64,000 nucleotides of DNA, from the NCBI GenBank assembly GCA_037176885.1, contig JAWWNJ010000032.1, positions 930,001 to 994,000 on the forward strand, given 5' to 3'. Origin of the DNA: Favolaschia claudopus (lineage: Eukaryota; Basidiomycota; Agaricomycetes; Agaricales; Mycenaceae). Positions 34,575 through 45,339 of the stretch are shown piece by piece. The notes beneath the pieces are model-generated. The model ran no database searches. It was given only the letters and a program-made list of their open reading frames with translations, and was not told the DNA's origin. Each line of letters starts with the position of its first letter. The stretch's first letter is position 1. Made by a program: the position numbers and the translations under genes.

Positions 34575-35585
34575 ATGGCGTCGCGCATTTATCGACCGCC
34601 CACCGTATTCGTCAGACTCTCTCTCTATGCGCATTCTCTTTGGATCAAGTATTTCGCCCGCTTCGGCCTCTCCTACTTGAAGTCTCTTGACCCCCCGTTC
34701 TGGGCCTCTGTGTCTCCCACCCTCATAAAAACCTACGCCTGCCGCCCCCTCCTGAAGGACAACAGGATTCACTTCCCGCCGCACACCCCCGGCCAGAGAC
34801 ACCCCGTCATCTTCCTCATTCACGGAGGCGGGTTCGTCCTCGGCTCCCCTTCCATGGACGACGCCCAGGCGCACCTCCTCGCCACAAAGGGCTATATTGT
34901 CGTCAGCTTGGACTACAGCCTCGCGCGGTTCCCCATCCCCCACCGCGACCTCGCAGCTTTGATCGATGCCGTCCTGGCGGACGAGGAGTTGTTGCCGATG
35001 ATGGACCCCGACAAAGTTGTGGTCTCGGGGTTCTCTGCGGGAGCGGTGATGACTTTGGTGCTAGCGCAGCTTCCCGAATTGAGGAACAGGATCAAGGCCC
35101 TAGTCCCCGTCCAGCCTTTGACTGACTGGAGCGGCAGTCTTCGCGATCCTACGCGGGGACGGAAAAATGCGTGGGGCGGGAAAGAAAAACTACCCATCGA
35201 TCAGCCGACGTTCGACTGGGCGTACATGCCTGCGGGGGTGGACATGCACGATCCGCTGCTGAGTCCGGCGTTTGCCTCGAGAGAGGCTATACCCCAGCCC
35301 GTGTTTTTCGTTACCAGCTCGGACGATTCGCTCTGCGACGAGGGAGGGTTTCTTGCTCGGAAGCTCGCGGGGAAGGAAGGGGAGGCGTTCGATGTCACCC
35401 AGTCCTGGGAGACGGACACCGTGCGGTACGAGTGCGTGAAGGACATGCCACATACTTTCATGCATTTTTGGGTTCAGCCGAAAGGTGAGGTCTGGCAGGC
35501 GAGGAAGAAGCAGGCTGTAGATGATATGTGGGAGAAGATTGTTGCGTGGTTGGATCGGATTCTAGAACGCGAGTCGAAAAGTTGA
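34575..35585 (+). CDS. HSL-type alpha/beta hydrolase (esterase/lipase family)
   Basis: Intronless protein of 336 residues, unusual among its split neighbours. It has the oxyanion-hole motif HGGGFVLG (about residue 83), the nucleophile elbow GFSAG (about 155) and the acid and base expected further on: SSDDSLCDEG (about 257) and DMPHTFMHF (about 295). The HGGG box places it with hormone-sensitive-lipase-like esterases, which hydrolyse short or medium acyl esters. There is no clear signal peptide, but hydrophobic residues at 10-35 might anchor it to a membrane. The lack of introns could reflect retroposition or transfer. Confidence 0.88.
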   Translation: MASRIYRPPTVFVRLSLYAHSLWIKYFARFGLSYLKSLDPPFWASVSPTLIKTYACRPLLKDNRIHFPPHTPGQRHPVIFLIHGGGFVLGSPSMDDAQAHLLATKGYIVVSLDYSLARFPIPHRDLAALIDAVLADEELLPMMDPDKVVVSGFSAGAVMTLVLAQLPELRNRIKALVPVQPLTDWSGSLRDPTRGRKNAWGGKEKLPIDQPTFDWAYMPAGVDMHDPLLSPAFASREAIPQPVFFVTSSDDSLCDEGGFLARKLAGKEGEAFDVTQSWETDTVRYECVKDMPHTFMHFWVQPKGEVWQARKKQAVDDMWEKIVAWLDRILERESKS

Positions 35586-35730
35586 AATCTAAATGAAATC
35601 ACTTTTGTTGAAAATTCTTCCGCTTGCATCTGCCGCTTCCACTCACATTAGTGGTACGTCCACACTCCCTCGACCCGAAATGTTAGCGGAAAGTCCAGAA
35701 TTACTTGCCTCTACTTGCTCTCGTGCGCCT

Positions 35731-35750
35731 GACGCGTGACGTCACGCGTC
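35731..35750. promoter_or_regulatory. Perfect 20-bp palindrome: CRE flanked by two MluI boxes
   Basis: GACGCGTGACGTCACGCGTC is its own reverse complement. The centre is the CRE/ATF site TGACGTCA, and each arm holds ACGCGT, the MCB element bound by MBF in yeasts. It lies 129 bp upstream of the dehydrogenase start codon. Related sequences occur at 54609-54623 and 55338-55350 in and before the CNNM-like gene. Confidence 0.7.
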
Positions 35751-35878
35751 GGCGTAAGGCCTTGGATTTCAACATCCACAATTACCCCGATTTGTGTCTT
35801 CCACCTCGAATCTCATTGCAATCTAGGTAGGGTCTGTGAGCTCTTGAAATCCAATTGAACGAATTACCAGCCTCTATC

Positions 35879-37387
35879 ATGACCGATCTATTGCACTCCG
35901 CCCTTCACGCGGTCTCCAAATCCGGTACAGAGACGCCGGCGGTCCCATATTCAAGGTAATTGAAATCAAGTGTATTACACTTGGAAAAACCTCACGATAA
36001 GCAGACCGGCGACCCCAGGCGGCGGAAGTTATGCTGTTCAAATAGGTTTCGTGGGTCTCGGCGCTATGGGTGGCGTCATGGCCAAAAATCTCGCAAACTA
36101 CAGGGCCGCGCATGTCCTCAATTCGTCTCCGATCTTGGTATGGAATAGGACGGCTACAAAGGCGGAAAGCCTTGTCTCTGAACTAGGGGAGAGCAAGATT
36201 CGGGTTGCACAGACGCTCGACCAAGTTGTGACCGAATGCGACGTCATCTTTACCGCTCTTGCCAACGACGAAACCGTCAAGAGCGTGTATCAGGACTTTG
36301 TCAAGACCTTGAAGGTAACCGTGGGCTTTGAAATGACTCATCTGGACTCAATATCCATAGCACACTCCTCCCGCAAGGAACAAAATCTTTGTAGAAACAA
36401 GCACGATCTACCCAACCCTTGCGGGGGAACTCGACGTTCTCGTCTCATCCGTCCCTCATTGCCACCTGATAGCGTCGCCGGTGTTTGGAACACCTTACGT
36501 CGCTGCTGCAGCCCAGCTCGTCATCGTCATGTCCGGCGACTATCGGTCTGTAGATACGCCTGGCTCGTTATTCAGGCAACTGACTACCCGTGCAGGTCGA
36601 AGAAAGAGGTCGCGTACATGCTCGTGCCGGCTGTAGGCAAGAAAGTCATCGATCTAGGCGGGTGCGCAAGAATTGTTCTTCTTTTCGTGGGTCCAGACTG
36701 AAACGACTGTGAAGAAACATCGAAAAAGCCAACACATTCAAACTCATCGGTAACTCCATGATCCTGGGCACGCTCGAGATCCTTGCCGAATCGTATACTC
36801 TCGCCGAAAAGTCGGGCATAGATGCTTCTGAGGTCCACAGCTTCGTGAAAGGTACATATCGGATATTTCTTCACATTCATACTCAACTCATCGCTCCGCA
36901 GACATCTTCCCCGCCCCCGGGTATGTCATCCCGCCTTCCTCTTCGATATACGCTCATATCGGTCTTTCAGCATCATTCGATACTCCGAACGCATGTCGAC
37001 CGACAATTTCGACGCGACGACGGGATTCTCTATCAACGGCGGAATCAAGGATGCTTCGTGAGCTCATGTTGCCTTTTTTTCGATGAAGGCCACTGATTCT
37101 GCCCCACAGACACATCCGCCAGCTGACTGCCGTACACAACTCACCCATGCCAAGCATCGACATCGCGCACCAGCACCTCATCACGGCGCGCGCGATCCAC
37201 ACAGCGCATGCCGAGGCGGGCAAAGTGGCCGTCGAAGTTCTTGATTGGAGTGGTATCATTGCAGGAACGAGGGTCGCAGCTGGTTTGGACCCATTCGCCG
37301 AGAGCAAGGTCAGTTCTCCTCACTGCGATGTTCGTTCAAGCATTGACATTTTCTGGGTAGAATGTGCACAAGGTGCAAGAAGACTGA
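35879..37387 (+). CDS. 3-hydroxyisobutyrate dehydrogenase-related NAD(P)-binding protein
   Basis: Beta-hydroxyacid dehydrogenase family member of about 430 residues in nine exons. The N-terminal extension (MTDLLHSALHAVSKSG) is joined by a 49-nt intron to the Rossmann motif IGFVGLGAMGGVMA. Then follow VFTALANDETVK-like sequence, the substrate-binding block VETSTIYPTLAGELD...SPVFGTPYVAAAA, and the conserved catalytic-lysine helix KLIGNSMILGTLEILAE (GxxxN/K region). It ends GLDPFAESK-NVHKVQED. Members oxidise short beta-hydroxy acids such as 3-hydroxyisobutyrate, tartronate semialdehyde or threonate; the substrate cannot be fixed here. The 20-bp CRE/MCB palindrome is upstream. Confidence 0.85.
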
Positions 37388-37562
37388 ATTTGAGACATAC
37401 CACCCATGGACGATTACTCAACATTCAAATTGTAAATGTACCCTGTAAATGCACGAGCAGCTGTACAATGTAGATGCTAGATAGGCCGTCGAATACCTGA
37501 ATTACAGCGGAACTCATCCTATATACACGTACTTTTTCTCCATACTAACACACCAAGCATTC

Positions 37563-40500
37563 GTTACCGTTTAGCCTTTTTACCCCGTCTCGTCTTCTTA
37601 TCCTTCCCGTCATCCACCTTCTCCATCTCGTCCGTGCTCTTCCTCTTCTGCCCCGCGACGGCATTAGACTTGACGCTAACAATCGTGTTCCCGCGCCCCT
37701 TGCCGATCTGTCCCTCCGCCATACTCCAATCCGCCGACGCATCGTTGATAGCATACCTACGCGAGATTCAACCTGGTGAGCATGGGCGGACTTTAAAAGC
37801 ACATGGTTTCGGTGACTCACTTCTTCAAATCTAAGCTATCAATCATCTCTCGTTGCCGTTGCTTCTCCTTGCTAATCTCACCCGCCCCTGCTTCGTCCAG
37901 CTCCTCTTCCAAAGACGCTGCTATGCCAGTTACGGGCGCTGCTGGCAAAGCCGTGGTCGGCTCGGGAATATCTGCGCCAATCGCAGCTTTCTGTACCCCA
38001 ACCAGCCGTTTCGTTATCTTCCGTACAACCTTGCTGAACAGCGCTAACGTCTGGGACACAGGCAAAGTGAGCTCTGCCTGCGATCGACCCGTCAACAAAG
38101 CTCCACTTTGAGAATTGTGCTAGTGGGACTGGCCTCGATCTCCTCAATGGTTTTGCGCTGGAGGCCCAACCCGAGTAAGATAGCGCTCTGGACAGCACTA
38201 AGCTTGACGTCTCCTTCCTCTCCAGCACTAACAAGTCGCCGCGCAAAGTACAGTGTCGCGATAGCCGGAACAAGGTCCAGGATGACGTGGTAATCCAGCA
38301 TATTGTTGGCGTACGCTTCCAAACGCTTCAAGTCGAAGGGTGTGAGCAGGTATGAAAGCTCTGTGGCGTTGAGTTCTGTTATGCGCATCAATATGAGGGT
38401 GTTGGCTGGTCACTTAGATTGCGTACCTCTGGATTTCGAAGATTCTGCATCCGAGGCTTTCAAGCCATTATTCACCGCCTCCAGGATGCTCAACGATGTT
38501 ACGCTTCCAAATTCCCGGAACTTATACGACAGGAGAGATAAAAACCGTCGTCGGAAATCTAAAGCAATGAATATCAGCAACGAAGGACTCCGGACAAAAA
38601 GAGCTCGAACCTTTAGCAAATTCACCCAACCATTCAGGACTATCAGATCCGCTATTTAGCCCCCGTACCATCACACAACTGTGCTCGCCGGTCAGGTCGC
38701 TCGTGGTCTGTCGTAAATACAACGGTATATATCCTGCCCGCTTCCAAAATCTACCGAAGGTCGTCAGGATGAGTGAGTCGACGGAAATAAGCCCTACTCA
38801 CCGAAGAAGCTGGCTAGTCAAGCCGTAGCTCACACCGAGATAATCTAATATCTCTGGTTTCCTCTCGGATAGCCGCTGTAGTAACGGAGGCATGCTAGAC
38901 ACAGCGCGTACGGCGGGTGTTTCTGTCTGCAGATTGCTTGACGTCTGTAGTGATTGTACCAGTTAGAGGTCAACAAGGGTGCAAAACACAAGGACCTACG
39001 GCGTCAAAGTCCCCAAGATTGGGATACACCGGCGCAGCGGAGTCATTTTCATTGAAATTGTAGTACTCCCCACTGTAGAAGGCATTCAAAGCCTCTAGCG
39101 CTCGCGATCCGTAGCCCATCTATCTCATGTCAGAAACAAAACCGACAGCAGAAAGTCTGAACAAACGCACCCCAGCATAATCAGGATCACACGCCACCCT
39201 CACAATCCTCCCTCCATTCAACGCAGCGAATCCACTCTCCAAAAACTGTCCGCTGATGACCCAAGGAATCATATCCCCCACTGCCCCGCGTCCACGACCT
39301 GAGGCATCGGCTACCACTTCTTTACTCAAACCGCCCTCGAGCGCGACCTGCAACACCACCAGCGGCTCCGGAAGAACCTCCTCGTCGTCTTTTATTGGCG
39401 GGAGGAGTACGAAGAGATGATGCGCCGGGGCATCGGAGAGCATCTGCAGGTCGTTCGGCTGGTTCTTATAATGCGAGGCGACGTAGAGAGCCATCATCCG
39501 CTGTAGGAAGACCTCGCTTGCTGGGTGGTAGCTGAACAGCGTGTCTCTGTTCACGTAGAAGAGGGTACATGTCGAGGGATGCGGCGTCCCTCGATGGCCG
39601 GACGAAGATGAAGTGGTGGCGTTGAGGCAGAGGACGTTGTACAACCACTTCTCGATCTTATCCCCGACACCGTATCGGATGGGGGTGGTGAGCTTCAATT
39701 CGCGCAGCGTCCGCGCTTTGGGAGCAGATTTAGTGTGCTTTTTCGAGGGAGCAGAGAGCTTGTTGTCTTCGTCTTTGGATGTACCGGCCGGTGGTTTGGA
39801 TAAAGACGGTCGGGTGCTCTCGCGGAGCTGCTGGATGAGTTTGAGCGATAGACTCCGTCCGGTGCCTTCGTAGCCGTTGATGGTGGAGGCCATGAACACA
39901 AGATAGGGACCGAAAAGATTGCGGACGAGAGGGAGAGGGATGGCGGCTGCTTCATCGATGATGACCAGCTCCGCTTGTCCAAGCACATGCGCATCTTGCG
40001 GTTGGATGTACTGTATACAGAATCATCAGTAAGAGGAGGCAGATTCGCCAGTGTATCCTACCTGGATGGTTTGTCGATGATTCTTGAAGATATCGACTCG
40101 GACAATAGCTCCTTTGGCTCCACCCTCGGTATCCACGCTTTGCATAATGTCGTAATCCAAATGCTCTTCATACCCTAGCACGTCCATGCCTTTGAAGATG
40201 AACTCGAAAAGTGTTTTCAAGTTCTCGGGGCTCGGACTGGTCACGAAGATGTTGGAATAGCCATGCGCCAGGGCCGATGCGATAGCTAGCCCGAGTGCAG
40301 CAGATTTTCCACGTCCGCGAGCGGCGGTGAGCGTGACCGTCGACGACAGAGTTTTCTCTGATATAGCCTCGATGAAGGTCAACAGAGCCTGTGCTTGATC
40401 GAGGGTTTTCGCAAGCGTGAGGAGAGGGCCGGCGGGGGTTGTATCAGCGAGACTTTGTCGCAGTTCTTCGAGTTGCGCCTGATCTGGCGGTGTTTTGGGA

Positions 40501-41404
40501 ACGTCGTCATCTTCAAGCGGGGTTATGTCCTTCCCTCGGGAAATGGGAAGCACATTGAGCTCGTCGTCGAGGAACAGGCAATCGTCACAAGACCCGAGCG
40601 AGAGTATGAAGCGTTCGTTGAAACGGGCTACAACAGAATCATGCGACGCCGTCCTATACCGTGCATGTACGTCCTATATATTGCAGTGAGCAAAAACGCG
40701 GGCAAGTAGCAGCAGAAATGGCCTACCATCGTCATAGTATACAACTGCTTCAAACTTGTCATAGTTTTCAGAAGCAAGACTATCAGACCCCCTCCCTCGA
40801 CGGTCTCGATCGTGCGCGCCAACAAATTCGGCGTTATAGCCTCAAAGTCCTGAAGGACACACATCCCATACGTGTTTCCGAGAATCTTCTCCGACTCTTT
40901 ATAATACCTGAGCCGCGATTCATGAAAAGGGCCAAACAGCCATAATAAACCACGCACGTATATCGTATGTCCGTTACAGTCACGAAAATTTCGAAAGGGT
41001 TCTGGTCGTTTGGTTCGCGGAGTCCACGCTTGACATCACGCTTGATCTTGGCCTCGCGGTTCTTGCGATGACTGAAATCGAGTTAGCGACTAGAAAACGG
41101 TTGTAGGCCCACGAATAGGATGGACACAAACATTGAATGAGCTATCAAACCAACCTCGTGAATCCAAGTTCCTTTTTGTAACACCAAAGCACTGAGGGTC
41201 GAGCTGATACTCTTGCTTGCGACAGTAAAAAGTGGAGGTTCACAATCTGCACACTCCGTTAGAACTTGCATTCAAGATCTCCGCGGCTACTAGACGCACT
41301 TGATCCCTTCCTTTGTCGCCGACCAAAACGATGAAGGACCGATTGTTTTTCTTCACATTATTGTTGATGAGAATCGGGATTCTGGGATCCAATTGCTTGC
41401 GCAT
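37563..41404 (-). CDS. KRE33: RNA cytidine acetyltransferase (Kre33/NAT10)
   Basis: Essential nucleolar enzyme that forms N4-acetylcytidine in 18S rRNA and, with an adaptor, in tRNA. The start MRKQLDPRIPILINNNV is the family's N-terminus. Then come the P-loop ARGRGKSAALG, the helicase-like IIDEAAAIPLPLV, the GNAT acetyl-CoA loop RIVRVACDPDYAGMGYGSRA (split by an intron after DYAG), and the C-terminal tRNA-binding-like part. The tail is lysine-rich (KRKSTDEMEK...RGKKAKR) as in yeast Kre33. Exons are joined by many short introns. A decayed copy of its first exon lies at 44250-44490. Confidence 0.92.
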
Positions 41405-42041
41405 TCTGAAGCTCGACACGCTTCAACAAGGTGCAGCTTTTTGGCGTTGACAGAGGTCCCGAAGAAGGTGCGAAGTCCCAGCCAAAAAAGCAGAGGCCGG
41501 CGACCAACAAGATCAAACAACCGCTTTCGTCCCAATTTAGAAGGTGGGATATGGGGGCGAGCAAATTTCAAGTTCTGCACACGCCATATATCATAGTGAT
41601 GTGAATAAAATACAGAACTACTACGACTTATAGCCCAAAATACATAACGATTCAAAAAAGAAAAAGGAAATGAAAGTAGGATGTCCAATCTTGCGGCGAG
41701 TACCAGTCCGAGACACAGGATCCTAGCAGCTAGTTATGGTGAAGCACTCCGCAGTCTAGGTCGAGTCAAAAGTTAAGGCGTTGGAAGAAGAGTGATAAGC
41801 AGCGAAGACCTAGGTGGTATAGGATGAGGCGGATGCAGAAGGTACTGCCGGGGAGAAGGATGGGAGGAATGAATTTGTAAGCGATGCACCGAATTGACGG
41901 GGAGTTCTTGGTGAGCGACAAAAAGGAGAGCATTGAACTGGGCTCAAAAAGTGTATCTGGCGCGGGGATCGAAGGGGGCTGGGGAGAGGACGTTGAGTGG
42001 GGTTGTGGCCCAGCGGTGACGGCCACTCGTCTAGGAGACAT
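41405..42041. other. Intergenic, KRE33 promoter region
   Basis: About 640 bp between the 3' end of the unknown paralog and the KRE33 start. The stretch CAACCGCTTTCGTCCCAATT at 41518-41537 reappears in diverged form at 45478-45497, which supports the segmental duplication described for that region. Confidence 0.45.
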
Positions 42042-43191
42042 TCAGCAAAAAGTACCAGAACGAAAGGGATGCAACGCACAGTCGCCGAACGCGAAAGATG
42101 GGCATGACGGAGCATTGGGTGACGAAGATGCTGGCGGTGTCTAAACAATTCGGTCAACTCTAACTTGGAATGCGGATGGGAAACATACATTGAGTGTGAT
42201 AGGAGGGAGTAGATAGGATTGCGATTGCGATTGCGAGGTATCTTCTTCCAGGTGAGACTCACAGAGCCAGAGCGCATGCGGCACGCTACCAGATTGAAAG
42301 ACAGAATGGGCGTGAGGAACAGAAGTGGCGTGGAGGAGATTGGTTTGTGGATGATTGAGTGTAAATTGAGGTACCCGATCGGGTGACATTGGAGGCGGAG
42401 AAAGGACGGCCAACAAAGCAGTATGATCTCCAGGAGTTTGGTCTGCAAGGATCCGATTCGCCCGCCCCACTTGCCAACGGTAAACTCGCTCCAAAAAATC
42501 GTATTCTGTTTGGAATCCAGGTAAGCCGACGGGAAAACCGGAAAAGAGATACGACAGACCGAATTTGACCGGTCCGTCTATTTCCTCTGACCCGCAGCTG
42601 GGATGGATTGAGAAGACGGGCGAGACATGATAAGTAGAATGACCGACATCTCTTGGTGTTTGGCAGCAGCCGACTCGATGAGAGGTTGGAACACCTGCCG
42701 CACCCAGCTACGGACGACGTCAAACTTCTCGCCACTGTCTTGGAATAAAGCGCCAGTGTAGACGTAGATTTGATCAACGATAGGCCCTAGTTTGTGTTTT
42801 TCGACCTCAGGAATCTGCATCACTTGCTCAAATGGGATCTTTTTGATGACCTCGCGCAGTACCGTGACAGACACGATATTGTGTTCTAGGGTCTACAGAG
42901 GGTAAGAAGAAGAAGAAGAGAATGACTTCTGAGCGACAGAAATACCGTGTGCAGGGCAATAGAAAACTCAATCCCTGAGCTACCGCAGATGTCGCGCAAG
43001 GTGAGAGAAAAGGCGGATTGGAAAAAACCCCGCCCGTCTATTTTGAGGGCGTGAATAACTTGAGCATTTCCTGCACGAACTGGAACCCAGGTCGAGTGCT
43101 TTAGTGTCGGCAAGTCCGGTTGATAATCAGCTCGGGCGATGGTGGTCTTTGCAGAGTCTTTAATGACAGCATTGAGAGGATTGGGTGCCAT
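42042..43191 (-). CDS. Lineage-specific unknown protein, paralog of 2571-4078
   Basis: Four-exon protein of about 330 residues. Exon 1 (43191-42946) starts MAPNPLNAVIKDS and contains the shared STW motif at residues 33-35. A 53-nt intron (42893-42945) is followed by LEHNIVSVTVLREVIKKIPF, then VDQIYVYTGALFQDSGEKFD and VRQVFQPLIESAA. A GTCGGT intron leads to CGSEEIDGPVKFGLSYLFSG, then EYDFLERVYRWQ...ANRILAD, which aligns with EFPLLEALHSFQ...VLQLAD of the paralog. The last exon gives TPPASSSPNAP...FGDCA, matching the paralog's C-terminus. Function unknown; an RNase-III-like helical fold is a weak guess. Element R copy C lies upstream, as for the paralog. Confidence 0.7.
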
Positions 43192-43337
43192 TTAGACTGG
43201 GCGAGTTCGTAGGTGTCGCTGGGGTAATTCAGGTTATCGTCGGCAAACGGGAGTATTGGTACGGGTATCGCTGGCGGGGGAGATGGTGGTAGAGGTTGAG
43301 GAGCGAAGAGTCACGCAGCCAATAGTTATGAGTCACG

Positions 43338-43430
43338 GTGCTGACGCGCCGTTACGGCATTAAGCCACCTTACGCCACCCGACTCGGATGCTTGACGTAT
43401 CAACAATCTCGACCCTAAAGCAGTAATTTC
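43338..43430 (+). repeat. Element R, copy C, upstream of the 43191 gene
   Basis: A complete copy: GTGCTGACGCGCCGTTACGG, then CACC and CTCGGATGC-TTGACGTATC, and the core AACAATCTCGACCCTAAAGC followed by AGTAATTTC. In gene orientation its core starts about 240 bp before the ATG. In this orientation it matches copies B and E. Confidence 0.7.
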
Positions 43431-43747
43431 ATGCTGCCAAGTTGCCAACGTGCTACGCCATGAGCGTCTTCTTACATAGGAATCGGGCTTGAGACACTCT
43501 GATGGAGCATAAAATTGATGTTAGTAGATTGGCGAAAATCATTCAGGCCTAGGTGACATAGACTTGCATAGGCTCAAGTGAGTGGTAAATAGGTGTTCTT
43601 GGTCTAGGATATTTGTTTTCAGCGCTGAATTGGACGGAAGGTTCTGAACACAAATCCAAGATTGATGCCCTCCAGCTCTCATATAGCTTCCCTCTGTTTT
43701 CTTTTCACGAAAGCCTTGGGACCAGGGATCTATGTCTTTGCCGCACA

Positions 43748-43990
43748 TAATTTTCTGTGCCTCTTTGGCAGAGTTGGTTTACCAACTAAGTCTAACTACT
43801 CTTTCGAGCAGTGATCTTGCGGGTTCGACTCCCGTCGGAGACACACTAGCAGATTGTAAAGACGGATGGCATTCGCGCTTCCTCAGTCGGTGCGTGGGGA
43901 CAAGTCTGGAACTGAAAGAAAACAGGCCCCCCAACCCACTCCGGTCACTCCATTATATTTTTTTCCGCTTTCGTTCTTACTTGGTAAGTG
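43748..43990 (+). repeat. tRNA-derived SINE, second family, copy 2a
   Basis: A near-perfect Pol III promoter: A-box TGGCAGAGTTGG and B-box GGGTTCGACTCCC. The tRNA-like 5' GTGCCTC can pair with 3' GGAGACAC. A non-tRNA body follows (GCAGATTGTAAAGACGGATG, CTTCCTCAGTCGG) with a T-rich tail ending TTTCGTTCTTAC. It is shared over at least 200 bp with 45085-45300, so it is a SINE rather than a tRNA gene. Confidence 0.75.
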
Positions 43991-44249
43991 ATTTCAGTGC
44001 CTCTGAAAAGTCAAGCTGTTCTTTGTTTCGTCTCTTTGTATTTATCGATGCCCCCCAAATTTCGAAGCTCCGGAAGCGCAGCGGGATCTATCCTGATAGA
44101 GCTTCAACAAATGAAGGTACGAAAGTGAAGGATTAAGATAGTACTAGTCTCTCTAAAGCGAACGCTATAACACATAGATTATAATCTGATTATTTCCATT
44201 ATTGTCCCAGCTGTATCTTGTGCAGACTCGCCGTATTGAGCCAGGCTGT

Positions 44250-44490
44250 TCTGTAAACGATTTCCCAAAAGTTTTGATTCCCTTATTCGCCTCCAGCCAA
44301 CCCAATCAAACCATCATTTTTCGTTGCATAATAGTACTTACATTAGAGTTGTTCATGACGATCGGAATTCGAGATTCTGACTGCTTCAGGTTCTCAATTC
44401 GGAACTCAAGATGGATGCCCGACGCTTCAACTAGTTGAATTTCGAAGGAGTGTGCCGGGACTATGCTTGAGATTCTTTTTGTTGCCAAGA
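44250..44490 (-). pseudogene. Relic of the KRE33 first exon
   Basis: The minus strand has SRIPIVMNNSNV where KRE33 has PRIPILINNNV, followed by a stop and then a diverged version of the next codons. Nucleotides also align across the exon 1/intron boundary (TTGATTCCCTTATTCGCCTC here versus TTGATCCCTTCCTTTGTCGC at 41301). No functional frame remains. Identity is moderate, so this is likely but not certain. Confidence 0.5.
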
Positions 44491-44654
44491 ATTATCGCCC
44501 GCGGCCGCGTCTGAATCTGCATTGTCGCTGGGCGGAAAGCAGATGAATCAGATGCCATTAAACTTGAGCAAGCTAGATGTATTGCTGGCGGATGGGTTTT
44601 CGCAGGCGGGAAAGTGATACTAAGTATACTTAGTTGACATAGTTGACATTAAAG

Positions 44655-44743
44655 AGTTGACGCGTCATTACGGCAGCACGCGCTCCCACCAGTTATCCCC
44701 GGATGATTGACATATCAACAATATCAACCCCAAAGCAGTAATC
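44655..44743 (+). repeat. Element R, copy D
   Basis: A complete copy, closest to the consensus: GTTGACGCGTCATTACGGCA, CCAGTTATCCCCGGATGATT, then the core ATATCAACAATATCAACCCC followed by AAAGCAGTAAT. On its minus-strand side lies the KRE33 relic instead of an intact gene. Copies C and D start 1,317 bp apart. Confidence 0.7.
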
Positions 44744-45084
44744 GTACAGCTTGGCCCTGAGCTGCTTCGTTGATGATACAGAACCATGCAGAATTTACGG
44801 CGCAGCTCAAACGGCAGATTCACGTAGCCCGCAGCTTAGCAGATTGGCAAAAGTTGAGAATCTGACGGCTGATTTCGAGGAGGTCCTCGAATTCTGGGTA
44901 GATATTACTTGAGCTCAATGATCAACCGTCGAGTATCTTTGCTTCCGAATGTTTTTCTCAGGAAACTAGATTGGACGGGTGCGCTTTCCTGCAGCGCAAA
45001 AATTGATGCTATTCACCTTTTTCATCAATTAATTTATTCCATCTGCTCCTTGGAACCCGGACTCATTCCTTTGCTGCTGATTGT

Positions 45085-45300
45085 TTTTGTGCCTCTTTGG
45101 CAAAGTTGGTTTACCGACGAGGTCGCGCTGCTCTTCGAGTAGTGAGTCTGCGGGTTCAAATCCCGCGGAGACACACTAGCAGATTGTAGATCGGATGGCA
45201 TTCGCGTTTCCTCAGTCGGCGCGTGGGGATCGCCTGGAACTGATCGATAACAGCCGCCCTAACCCACTCCGGTCCTTATATTTTTTGTCGTTCTTACATT
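45085..45300 (+). repeat. tRNA-derived SINE, second family, copy 2b
   Basis: Same structure as 2a: A-box TGGCAAAGTTGG, B-box GGGTTCAAATCCCG, 3' end GGAGACACACTAGCAGATTG, body with CTTTCCTCAGTCGG-like sequence, and a TTTTTTGTCGTTCTTACATT tail. It starts about 1,335 bp after copy 2a, nearly the same offset as R copies C and D. That indicates a shared tandem duplication rather than two insertions. Confidence 0.75.
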
Positions 45301-45339
45301 GCAAAATTCAATTCAGTGACTGCTCACAATCTATGGTAA

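Noticed and set aside
34557..34943. Open frame on the minus strand at the hydrolase start
   Set aside because: Opposite the HGGGFVLG-containing coding strand; codon pattern of a shadow frame.
43748..45300. Two candidate tRNA genes with good A- and B-boxes
   Set aside because: Both share a further 100 bp or more of identical non-tRNA body and tail, and the anticodon arm does not fold well, so they are SINE copies.
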